Shown: positions 42,755 through 50,843 of the stretch, piece after piece
Numbering within the stretch: the stretch's first letter is position 1
How the letters are laid out: each line of letters opens with the position of its first letter
Assembly: GCF_937881195.1 (NCBI RefSeq)
Contig: NZ_CALGFC010000024.1
Span: 62,001-126,000 of the forward strand
Length of the DNA: 64,000 nt
Source: an uncultured Methanobrevibacter sp.
Lineage (GTDB): Archaea > Methanobacteriota > Methanobacteria > Methanobacteriales > Methanobacteriaceae
Reading direction: 5' to 3'
Made by a program: the position numbers and the translations under genes
Notes under the pieces: model-generated
Database searches by the model: none
Seen by the model: the letters and a program-made list of their open reading frames with translations, nothing else
Told to the model about the DNA's origin: nothing

Positions 42755-43969
42755 ATGTCAGTAAAAGTTAATGATATGTGTTATATGTGGTCTGCTGATG
42801 ATGATTTAGCTAAAAAAGGTGAATATGGTGGTGCTGTAACTACATTAATGAAATATATGCTTGAAAATGGGATAGTTGATGCAGTTTTGGCTGTTGAAAA
42901 AGGAGCTGACCTTTATGATGCTGTTCCTACTTTGATAAATGATCCTAAAGATATTGAAAAATCTGCGGGCTCTCTTCATTGTGGTACTCTAAATATTGCT
43001 AAAGTTGTGGAAAAATATCTTGATGGGTTACATGATATTAAAGTAGCAGTTACATGTAAACCATGTGATGCAATGACTATACGGGAGCTTATCAAAAAAG
43101 GAAGAGTTTTAGAAGATAATTTGATCATGGTTGGTGTTAACTGTGGCGGAACAATGCCTCCTGTCAAAACAAGACAAATGATTGAAGAAGTCTATGAAAT
43201 GGATCCAGATAAGGTAGTTAAAGAAGAAATAGCTAAGGGAAAATTAATAATTGAAACAGAAAATGATGAAAAATCATTTGGTATTGATGAACTTGAAGAA
43301 GAGGGGTTAGGTAGAAGATCTAACTGTCAAAGATGTGAAGTCAACATACCTCAAATGGCTGACATGGCTTTAGGTAACTGGGGAGTCATTGGTCCATTAG
43401 CTGGAAAAGCAACATTTGTTGAAGTTTTCTCAGATAAAGGTGCAGAAGTTTTAGATAAAGCTATAGGTGCTGGAGTAGTGAATATTGAAGAAGCTAATCC
43501 TAAAGGAATCGAAATCAGAGGTAAAATTAATCAATCAATGGTTAATTTGGCTAATAAATCTAAAAATTTTGCTTATGGGGATATTAAAGGAGATATCCTT
43601 CAAGTATTTGCAGAATATCAAGATGAATTCTCTAGATGTATGAAATGTTATGGTTGTCGTGAAGCTTGCCCTATATGTTACTGTTCAGAATGTTCTTTAG
43701 AATCTAATGGTCCTGAATGGCTTACAAAGGCTTTAATTCCTGCAGCTCCAATGTTCCATTTAGAAAGAATGATTCATATGGTAGATTCTTGTACTAATTG
43801 TGGACAATGTGAAGAAGTATGCCCTTCTGAAATTCCCGTAGCTAAAGTATGGGATACTATTAATGCTAAAATACAAGAAGTCTTTGACTATTATCGTGGT
43901 GTAGAAGATGAATTTGGTGGAGTTGTTTCTCCATTAACCTACTATCAGGATAAAGGATTGAAAGATTGA
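42755..43969 (+). CDS. fdhB: Formate dehydrogenase beta subunit (F420-reducing)
   Basis: 404 residues of the F420 dehydrogenase/hydrogenase beta family, carrying FAD and reducing coenzyme F420. GEYGGAVTTLMKYMLENGIVD and CGTLNIAKV are N-terminal family blocks, and RRSNCQRCEVNIPQMADMALGNWG carries cluster Cys residues. Near the C-terminus CMKCYGCREACPICYC and CTNCGQCEEVCPSEIPV are two 4Fe-4S sites that wire electrons from FdhA or to partner complexes. Start ATG 42755 with AAGGAAGTGAT upstream. Confidence 0.97.
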   Translation: MSVKVNDMCYMWSADDDLAKKGEYGGAVTTLMKYMLENGIVDAVLAVEKGADLYDAVPTLINDPKDIEKSAGSLHCGTLNIAKVVEKYLDGLHDIKVAVTCKPCDAMTIRELIKKGRVLEDNLIMVGVNCGGTMPPVKTRQMIEEVYEMDPDKVVKEEIAKGKLIIETENDEKSFGIDELEEEGLGRRSNCQRCEVNIPQMADMALGNWGVIGPLAGKATFVEVFSDKGAEVLDKAIGAGVVNIEEANPKGIEIRGKINQSMVNLANKSKNFAYGDIKGDILQVFAEYQDEFSRCMKCYGCREACPICYCSECSLESNGPEWLTKALIPAAPMFHLERMIHMVDSCTNCGQCEEVCPSEIPVAKVWDTINAKIQEVFDYYRGVEDEFGGVVSPLTYYQDKGLKD

Positions 43970-44799
43970 GTTTATTAATAATATTAAATTAGAAAATATT
44001 TTTAATATATTGTATTGGTAGATGTTACTCTAATAGGAATTATGTAATTTATATTAAGATATTTCTATATTAGAATCTGATAGATTTTTCCTATTAGATT
44101 ATTTTTCTACTATTTTAATTAAAAAAATTATTAATTTTTAGTTGTAAAATTGGATATAACTAAAATTCATAATTTCAATGACTAAAATTTGGATTTCTAT
44201 AAATTTAAAATGGCGAGAAAATTTATATTATTTTAAATTTGGTAATAAAATTATTTATAGTAGAAAAATTTTTTTCAGAAGAAAATAAGAATTAGATATT
44301 GGAAATAGGTACCCTCTTTAATAATATCAGAACCGCTCATCTGATTAATTAAGATTTCATCATTTAAATTTATCAATGTCTTTATTTTATTTTTCTTCTT
44401 TTTTTATTTAGATTTCAAAAATATTAAGTTATCATTGTCTTTGTTTATTAATTTAAAATGTTTTTATTCATTATTTTCATTATTATTTTTAACTATAATA
44501 TTGGGTATGATAAATTTAATATTAAATAAAATATAAACTATATATATTATAAACTAAAAAATTATCTAATCAAAAAATTTTATAAATAATGTATTATGTA
44601 TAATTAAAATAAAAATTATTATCATAATAATTATTATAATTATATAAATTTACATTAATTATAATGTTTGAATTCATTATCTTTATATATATCAATAGAT
44701 TTAAATTAGATTTAAATTAGATTTTTCATGTATTAAATAGTTTTCATTAGATTTGGAGAAGATATTAAATAAGTTTTATTAGATTGGGAGAGTGTTAAG
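43970..44799. other. Intergenic region upstream of mobB with hairpin and duplicated leader
   Basis: About 830 bases, no gene. A hairpin with TCAGA/TCTGA core and TTAAT/ATTAA extensions around ACCGCTCA lies at 44321-44353. Just before mobB a 32-base unit is duplicated (44731-44762 and 44763-44794), each copy containing a GGAGA- or GGGAG-type site. Confidence 0.5.
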
Positions 44800-45507
44800 A
44801 TTAAAGTAATTTCTGTTGTGGGTAAGAAAAACACTGGTAAAACTTCTTTAACTGTTAAAATAATAGAAGAACTAAAAAATAGGGGTTTAAAGGTTGCCAG
44901 TATTAAACATTCTCATCATATGCTTGAAATGGATAGAGAAAACACTGATACTTGGAAACATAAAGAAGCCGGTTCTGAAACAGTAGTTGGGATAGGTAGT
45001 CGTACTTTTTTTAACATAGCTAAAGATTTACCTTTAGAAAGATTGCTATTTTTAATAAAAATAATTGATGAACCAGATTTTGTTGTAATTGAGGGGTTCA
45101 AAAATTATAATTATGCTAAAATTTCCACATCAGAAGAGATTACTGATGACTTTACTTTAAAAAATGTAGATGCATTGAATATTAAAGATTCTGAAATACC
45201 TGATCTTGTTGATTTAATTGAGAATAATAGTTATGATATAGTTGACACATTGTATACTGATATTTGTGGACTTAATGATGGTGAATCTATTGCAAAAGCT
45301 ATTATAAATCAAAAAAATCAAATTAAAACTGATGATGTTGAGGTACTTCTTTCTATAAATGAAAAAGTCATTGGAGTAAACTCATTTGTAAGTAGTTTCA
45401 TGAAAAATAGTATTTTAGGGATGTTAGATTCTCTTAAAACTGAAGAATATGGGATAAAAAAATTTGATAAAGTGGAACTTGTGATTGATAATGGAAACAA
45501 AGAATAA
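44800..45507 (+). CDS. mobB: Molybdopterin-guanine dinucleotide biosynthesis protein MobB, apparent ATT start
   Basis: 235 residues if read from ATT 44800, giving (M)KVISVVGKKNTGKTSL, the complete first strand and P-loop of MobB; GGGAGAG lies seven bases upstream. The first in-frame NUG codon, GTG 44818, would cut off the strand just before the P-loop. MobB is a GTPase that aids attachment of GMP to molybdopterin. DRENTDTWKHKEAGSETVV and VVIEGFKN are further MobB motifs. The C-terminal 80 residues are an extra domain. It overlaps moaA by 17 bases. Confidence 0.88.
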   Translation: MKVISVVGKKNTGKTSLTVKIIEELKNRGLKVASIKHSHHMLEMDRENTDTWKHKEAGSETVVGIGSRTFFNIAKDLPLERLLFLIKIIDEPDFVVIEGFKNYNYAKISTSEEITDDFTLKNVDALNIKDSEIPDLVDLIENNSYDIVDTLYTDICGLNDGESIAKAIINQKNQIKTDDVEVLLSINEKVIGVNSFVSSFMKNSILGMLDSLKTEEYGIKKFDKVELVIDNGNKE

Positions 45508-46495
45508 TATAAAAGAGAAACTATCTCCTTTTTTAGAGGATACTCTGGATAATAATTCCTCAAAAAAAGTTCAAGATAGATATAATCGTCCCATAATTTC
45601 TCTTAGACTTTCTATAACTAATAGATGTAATATAAACTGTTTATATTGTCATCATGATGGTATGATGCCTTCCAATAATGAGATGACTCCAAATGAAATA
45701 TTTCAAATTTTAAAAATTGCCAAATCAATAGGTGTTGAAAAAATAAGATTTTCTGGCGGAGAACCTCTTATTAGGAAAGACATAGTTGAAATAATTGAAA
45801 AAACTTCTTCTTTAGGATTTAAAGATATTTCAATAACTACCAATGGGATTTTTTTAGCTAAATATGCTCAGGATCTTGTTAATGCTGGTTTAAATAGGGT
45901 TAATATTAGTTTTGACACATTAAATGCTGAAACTTATAAAAAGATTACTACAAAAGATTATCTTAAAGAAGCGAAAAAGGGGGTTTTAAAGGCAGTTAAA
46001 GTTGGTTTAAATCCAGTTAAGCTCAATATGGTTGTCATGAAAAATATTAATAATGATGAAGTTATGGAAATGTTTAAATTTGCAAAAAATAATGGTATTG
46101 TTCTTCAACTAATTGAATTAATGACATCTGAAAATTGTGATGATAATGCTTTTAGTGAAGAATATCATTTTGATATTAGTTCAATAGAAAAAAATTTGGA
46201 AAAGATAGCAAAAAAAGTTAGAACTCGTAAGTTTATGCAAGATAGGAAAAAGTACTTCATTGATGATGGTGAAATTGAAATTGTTCGCCCAATGGATAAT
46301 ACCAAATTTTGTGAAAATTGTACTAGGCTTAGAATAACTCCAGAAGGAAAAATTAAACCTTGTTTGCTTAGAAATGATAATCTCATTGATATAATTACTC
46401 CTTTAAGAGAAGGTGCTTCTGATAAAACTCTTCAAAAAATATTCTTAGATGGAATTAACAATCGAAAACCTTTTTATACTAATGAAAGCCAATAA
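45491..46495 (+). CDS. moaA: GTP 3',8-cyclase MoaA
   Basis: 334 residues from ATG 45491. First step of molybdopterin synthesis, turning GTP into 3',8-cyclo-dihydro-GTP. SITNRCNINCLYCHHDGM holds the radical SAM CxxxCxxC cluster, RFSGGEPLIRKDI the AdoMet loop, and the C-terminal FCENCTRLRITPEGKIKPCL the second 4Fe-4S cluster (C-x2-C...C) that binds GTP. The C-terminal GG typical of bacterial MoaA is absent, as in many archaea. Co-transcribed with mobB. Confidence 0.95.
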   Translation: METKNNIKEKLSPFLEDTLDNNSSKKVQDRYNRPIISLRLSITNRCNINCLYCHHDGMMPSNNEMTPNEIFQILKIAKSIGVEKIRFSGGEPLIRKDIVEIIEKTSSLGFKDISITTNGIFLAKYAQDLVNAGLNRVNISFDTLNAETYKKITTKDYLKEAKKGVLKAVKVGLNPVKLNMVVMKNINNDEVMEMFKFAKNNGIVLQLIELMTSENCDDNAFSEEYHFDISSIEKNLEKIAKKVRTRKFMQDRKKYFIDDGEIEIVRPMDNTKFCENCTRLRITPEGKIKPCLLRNDNLIDIITPLREGASDKTLQKIFLDGINNRKPFYTNESQ

Positions 46496-46624
46496 ATATT
46501 CTATTGCTTTTTTATTTATTTTCTAATAGGTTTTATATTATAATTTTTCTACTAATTAACAATTTTTCAGTAACTAGTAATTTTTTAATAATTAGTAATT
46601 TTTTTGTTTTAATGTTATATTATT

Positions 46625-48007
46625 ATGGTGTATAAATTGAGTGAGGATAATTTTAATCAGGGCAATAAATTTAGAGAATATATATTTTATAGTATAATTA
46701 CTGGCGTCATTTCTGGTTTTATTCTTTTTTTCTTTAGATATTCCTCTAACTTTTTAATGGAACTTTCTAAAGATTTATATAATTTTTTCTCTTTAAATAT
46801 TAATTATGCTCCTCTATTTTTTATATTATTATTTGTATTAAGCATATTAATGTATTTTAATATTAAAAATGTTAGAGAATCTTCTGGTGGTGGTATATCA
46901 AGAAGTATGGCATTAATTGGAGGATCTATAAATTTTCATGATAATTTAAAAATAATTATTGCAACAACTTTGGGTAGTTTTTTAAGTTTTTTTGGAGGTT
47001 TATCTTTAGGTGCTGAAGGACCTTCTGTTTTTTTAGGAACTCTTATTGGAAATGAGATATTTAATAAGTTAAATATTTTTAATTCTCATCTTAAAAAAGT
47101 AATTCTAACAGTTGGGTCAGCTGGAGGGTTTGTTTCTGCATTGGGTACTCCATTATCTGCAATATTATTTTCCATTGAAGAAAACCACACAATTTCTATA
47201 ATTGATTTAAAAAACAAGCATACATTTTATTTAATTATCTCTATTATTATTGGTGGATTGTCTGCCGCTTGTATAGTTTATTTATTATGCTATTTGTTTA
47301 ATATTAATTTCATACTTTTAGATGTATCTGGAAATATTAATCTAAATTTAAATTATATTTATATTCCCATTATAATTGGTGTTTTTATAGGTTTTTTATC
47401 CTTAATTTATAATTTAATTATTAAAAACTTCCTAATATTCTTTCTTAAACTCAAATCTAATAATTATCTGTCTTTTTTGTTAATAACTTTAGCTTTCACG
47501 CTATCTGGATTTATTGGGTTATTATTTATAGATACATCTGGAAGTGGAATAGATATCATATTCCATATTTTTGAATTTAAATATTTTTTATATGCTTTAA
47601 TTTTTATTCTAATTATTAAAATATTCCTTATAGGATTTTCAACCGCTACTGGATCTACTGGGGGCTTATTTTTACCTATGCTTGTAGTTGGAGCATTAAT
47701 TGGTGGAATAATTGCAGAATTTTTGATAATTGGAGGTTTAAATAATTCTTATTATGGTACAATAGTTATAATTTCAATGATAACATTTATGGCTTCTAGT
47801 GTAAAAACTCCTATTACTGCATTTATTTTTTGTTTTGAGATAAGTGGTAGCTTTTCAACTTCTTTATTTTCTATTCTAGCTATTGTTATATCTCTAATTA
47901 TTTCTAACTATTTCAATGGAGAATCTCTAAATGAAAGTATTTTAGATATAAGTCTAGAAAGACATAACTTAAATAAAGAATCAATTTCTAATCAAAAATA
48001 TATTTGA
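46625..48007 (+). CDS. CLC-family anion channel or exchanger with altered selectivity motif
   Basis: 460 residues, about 16-18 membrane helices. GAEGPSVFLG holds the gating glutamate (Glu131, as in GREGP), Glu185-Glu186 in ILFSIEEN match the internal proton glutamates of CLC exchangers, and GSTGGLFLPMLVVGAL is the third selectivity element. At the GSGIP position this protein has GGGIS (88-92), so the chloride-coordinating serine is a glycine. Likely an H+-coupled exchanger with altered anion preference. It sits between moaA and the fwd operon. Confidence 0.9.
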   Translation: MVYKLSEDNFNQGNKFREYIFYSIITGVISGFILFFFRYSSNFLMELSKDLYNFFSLNINYAPLFFILLFVLSILMYFNIKNVRESSGGGISRSMALIGGSINFHDNLKIIIATTLGSFLSFFGGLSLGAEGPSVFLGTLIGNEIFNKLNIFNSHLKKVILTVGSAGGFVSALGTPLSAILFSIEENHTISIIDLKNKHTFYLIISIIIGGLSAACIVYLLCYLFNINFILLDVSGNINLNLNYIYIPIIIGVFIGFLSLIYNLIIKNFLIFFLKLKSNNYLSFLLITLAFTLSGFIGLLFIDTSGSGIDIIFHIFEFKYFLYALIFILIIKIFLIGFSTATGSTGGLFLPMLVVGALIGGIIAEFLIIGGLNNSYYGTIVIISMITFMASSVKTPITAFIFCFEISGSFSTSLFSILAIVISLIISNYFNGESLNESILDISLERHNLNKESISNQKYI

Positions 48008-48411
48008 CTTATTATATTCTATCATTATTCAACTAAAATTTTTAAATATTATTTTTCATATATTGATATCATAAATTTATAATAAATTAATTTTTTAAAT
48101 AAATTGATTTTAAAAATTATATTTAAATTTATTTTATCTATTTAATTTTTATTTATCTATAATTTTTTATTTAATTTTCTTTATATTTTTATCATTTAGA
48201 TATATTAATAAAATATTTTTGGAACTCCTAATTTTTGTTTCATTTTTTGAAATTTTCTATTTTTTCAAAATCTTTATATTTCTGAAATATCTTATATTTA
48301 AACTTATATTATTTGAATATAATTTTAAATCATTTTTTTCAATTTAATACAGCTATTAATCGTCTTATTCATTATTTGCTTTATTTTAATCATTTTTAAT
48401 AAATGTCCACT

Positions 48412-48426
48412 GTGTACTAATTACAC
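48412..48426 (+). promoter_or_regulatory. fwd operator candidate 1, GTGTA-N5-TACAC
   Basis: The 15-base inverted repeat ends five bases before the TATA box at 48431-48440, overlapping the BRE position. It is identical in half-sites and spacing to candidate 2 downstream. Confidence 0.55.
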
Positions 48427-48486
48427 TTTATTATATAAATCTTTCTACATATGTCTAGTAGATATCTTTATATTAATAGGAATTAA

Positions 48487-48505
48487 ATGTGTATATAATA
48501 CACAT
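48487..48505 (+). promoter_or_regulatory. fwd operator candidate 2, 19-base palindrome
   Basis: ATGTGTATATAATACACAT is a perfect palindrome around one base and contains GTGTA-TATAA-TACAC. It lies in the expected 5' leader, directly before the GGTGAG ribosome site of the first gene, about 77 bases from candidate 1. Confidence 0.6.
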
Positions 48506-48516
48506 GGTGAGAGAGC

Positions 48517-48993
48517 ATGCCAAATCATATTGCTTCTGGTCTTAAATACTTAGCTGCAATTGAGCTGAAAAAACAAGGTTTTAATCAGCAAATGATTGCA
48601 GATGAACTTGATATCGATCGTTCAACTGTTTCTCATTATCTTAATGGTCGAAATTTATCTTGGAATTCTATCGAAGTAGCTAAGGCTATAACAAATATGT
48701 GTCCCAAAGATTTTTTAATTATGACACAAACTTTGTTTAAAGATGAGCAAAAAACTCGTAAAATTACTCTAATTTGTAAAAATGGAGATTACTGTGCAGA
48801 AGTTTCAGATTCATGTATTGGCTGTGGATTGTGTGTAGATTTGTGCTTAATGAAGGCTGTCACTTTAGACTCCTTGAAAGCTCATATAGACTCCATTTAC
48901 TGTTGTGGTTGTCTCCTTTGTGAAGAAGGTTGCCCAACAAATTCTATAAAAATTTTGGAGGTAAAAAATGATCGCGAATACGAAAGAAGTTAA
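48517..48993 (+). CDS. fwdH: HTH regulator fused to a two-cluster ferredoxin domain (fwdH position)
   Basis: 158 residues. Residues 14-48 are a helix-turn-helix (LKKQGFNQQMIADELDIDRS, TVSHYLNG). The C-terminal half holds two 4Fe-4S motifs: C100-C103-C106-C110 and C129-C132-C135-C139. It occupies the fwdH place at the head of the fwd operon. The HTH plus redox clusters, together with two matching palindromes at the promoter, suggest a redox- or iron-sensing autoregulator; a pure electron carrier is the alternative. It overlaps fwdF by 26 bases. Confidence 0.8.
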   Translation: MPNHIASGLKYLAAIELKKQGFNQQMIADELDIDRSTVSHYLNGRNLSWNSIEVAKAITNMCPKDFLIMTQTLFKDEQKTRKITLICKNGDYCAEVSDSCIGCGLCVDLCLMKAVTLDSLKAHIDSIYCCGCLLCEEGCPTNSIKILEVKNDREYERS

Positions 48994-50005
48994 AGATGAA
49001 GGCTTTGACATTAAAAGATCAGCAGAAGAAGTAAGAAATTTATCTTTCAAAGATCATGTTTGTATTGGTTGTGGGATATGTGAGTCTACTTGTCCTGTAG
49101 AGGCCATATCTGTTTCTGATATGGGACCTATTGTAAGAGAAGAAGTAGATGTTTCTAAAATCGATATTAATGAAGATAAATGCGTTCTTTGTGGTATGTG
49201 TAGTGGTTTATGTCCAGTAAATGCTTTGGACTTCACTATAGATAATGAACCTATTTCTGCTATTGCTTCATATCCTCATTATGTAGCATCTGCTGAAATT
49301 GATGATGATGCTTGTATTTATTGTCAAAGATGTGAAATCGCATGTCCAAGAGATGCTATAACTATAGCTAGATCTTTACCAGAAAGACCAAACTTAGTTA
49401 CAGGTGAAATAGAAGTTGATGAGGATACTTGTATTCATTGTGGAATATGTGATGAGATGTGCCCAGCTGATGCTATAGATGTTGATAGGACTCCTGGTGC
49501 AGAAAATATTGATATCGACAAAGATAAATGTGTATATTGTCTAATCTGTAAGAAATCATGTCCTGTGGATGCAATTAAAGCAGCTTGTCGGATTTGTTCT
49601 TATGGAGAATATGATATAAATCCTGCGGATGCTGTAACAACTGGAAGTTCATTTATTGATGACGAACTTTGTGTTAAATGTGGTTGGTGTGAAGAAATTT
49701 GTCCAGTAGATGCAGCTAAAGTTAAAAAACAATATGAAGGAACTTTAGATGTTGATGAAGATAAATGTACTGTCTGTGGAACTTGTATTGATGTATGTCC
49801 TTGTGATGTTTTATCATTCCCTGAGTCTCCTGGACCAGCTACTATGGTTGATAAAATCAACAAAGATGAACAATATTGTATACACTGTGGTGCATGTGAG
49901 AGAGCATGTCCTGTTGATGCTATAGATGTTAAAATTACTAATGTTGATCACACTCCAACTAAATCTAAATCCTGGATAGAGAAATTTGAGGCTTTAAAAA
50001 ACTAA
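48968..50005 (+). CDS. fwdF: Tungsten formylmethanofuran dehydrogenase polyferredoxin FwdF
   Basis: 345 residues with eight CxxCxxCxxxCP motifs, from CIGCGICESTCP near residue 31 to CIHCGACERACP near 310, hence up to eight 4Fe-4S clusters. It conducts electrons into FwdB for reduction of CO2 to formyl-methanofuran. An extra ACRIC between motifs five and six is not part of a standard site. ATG 48968 follows GGAGGT. Confidence 0.95.
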   Translation: MIANTKEVKDEGFDIKRSAEEVRNLSFKDHVCIGCGICESTCPVEAISVSDMGPIVREEVDVSKIDINEDKCVLCGMCSGLCPVNALDFTIDNEPISAIASYPHYVASAEIDDDACIYCQRCEIACPRDAITIARSLPERPNLVTGEIEVDEDTCIHCGICDEMCPADAIDVDRTPGAENIDIDKDKCVYCLICKKSCPVDAIKAACRICSYGEYDINPADAVTTGSSFIDDELCVKCGWCEEICPVDAAKVKKQYEGTLDVDEDKCTVCGTCIDVCPCDVLSFPESPGPATMVDKINKDEQYCIHCGACERACPVDAIDVKITNVDHTPTKSKSWIEKFEALKN

Positions 50006-50046
50006 TAGCTATAATATAGCTATTTTATTATTTATTTGGTGATTAT

Positions 50047-50277
50047 ATGGAACTTAAAGTAAATCAAGATAACTGCCTTGGATGTGGGGTATGTGTAGTT
50101 GCATGCCCAGTAAATGTTTCAATCAGTAATGAAGTTGCTGGTGGGCATGGATCTAGAACAGAAGAAGTAATAATGATGGTTGAAAATGGTGTTATTAAAC
50201 TTTTTAGTGAGGACAAATGTACTAAGTGTGGAACTTGTCAAATGTTTTGTCCTGTTGATGCCATATTTTTAGAATAG
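50047..50277 (+). CDS. fwdG: Formylmethanofuran dehydrogenase ferredoxin subunit FwdG
   Basis: 76 residues, a two-cluster ferredoxin: CLGCGVCVVACP near residue 11 and CTKCGTCQMFCP near 58. It links the polyferredoxin to the catalytic FwdB in the complex. ATG 50047 after GGTGAT. Twelve bases to fwdD. Confidence 0.93.
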   Translation: MELKVNQDNCLGCGVCVVACPVNVSISNEVAGGHGSRTEEVIMMVENGVIKLFSEDKCTKCGTCQMFCPVDAIFLE

Positions 50278-50288
50278 AGGTGCTAATT

Positions 50289-50828
50289 ATGACATATATT
50301 GAAAAACCACCTGTTCCAAATGTTGTTAAATATGATGAACCTATGGCAACTAAGAGAAATAAACTTGAAGTTATGCTAAACACTGGGTCTGATATTTATC
50401 AAGGAGCATGTAAAAAGAGAGGTTCTACTTTAAAAGATGAATATAGACATGCTTCTGGTACTGCTTATATGGATCCTAGAGATATGGCAAGATTAGGTGT
50501 TAAAAATTGGGATACTGCTTTAGTGAAGACTGCTTGGGGAGAAGTTGTAGTTTTTACAGCTCATTCCAGGGATGCTCCTCATGAAGGCCAAATTTTTATT
50601 TGTAAAGGGCCATGGGCAAATGTTGTTGTAAGTCCTGAGACTTACTGTTGTTGTGACCCTACATATAAAGGGGTTGAAGCAACCATTGAAAAAACTGATA
50701 AAGAACCATTACTTATGGCTGATTTAATGGCAGAAGTTTATATGAAATATGATAAAGATGCCGAAAAATCTACTAATTGTCTAACTGACAAAAGAATTAA
50801 TGTAGGTATAACCAAGCCAGAAGAATAA
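50289..50828 (+). CDS. fwdD: Formylmethanofuran dehydrogenase subunit D
   Basis: 179 residues from ATG 50289 (GAGGTG upstream; the frame's earlier start is inside the spacer). FwdD matches the C-terminal molybdopterin-dinucleotide-binding domain of the DMSO reductase family and completes the pterin site of FwdB. YMDPRDMARLGVKNWDTALV and GQIFICKGPWANVVVSPETY are its beta-barrel motifs. Somewhat longer than the usual 130 residues, by an N-terminal extension and an acidic tail. Confidence 0.92.
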   Translation: MTYIEKPPVPNVVKYDEPMATKRNKLEVMLNTGSDIYQGACKKRGSTLKDEYRHASGTAYMDPRDMARLGVKNWDTALVKTAWGEVVVFTAHSRDAPHEGQIFICKGPWANVVVSPETYCCCDPTYKGVEATIEKTDKEPLLMADLMAEVYMKYDKDAEKSTNCLTDKRINVGITKPEE

Positions 50829-50843
50829 ATAGGAGATGTAAAT

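Larger units (their letters stand above)
48008..48516. other. Promoter region of the fwd operon
   Basis: AT-rich for 400 bases, then a compact promoter: operator-like GTGTA-N5-TACAC (48412-48426), TATA TTATATAAAT (48431-48440), second operator (48489-48503) and GGTGAGAG ribosome site. Confidence 0.6.

Noticed and set aside
46625..48007. Fluoride-specific CLC-F exchanger
   Set aside because: The gate reads GAEGPS as in ordinary CLC proteins, and no fluoride riboswitch lies upstream.
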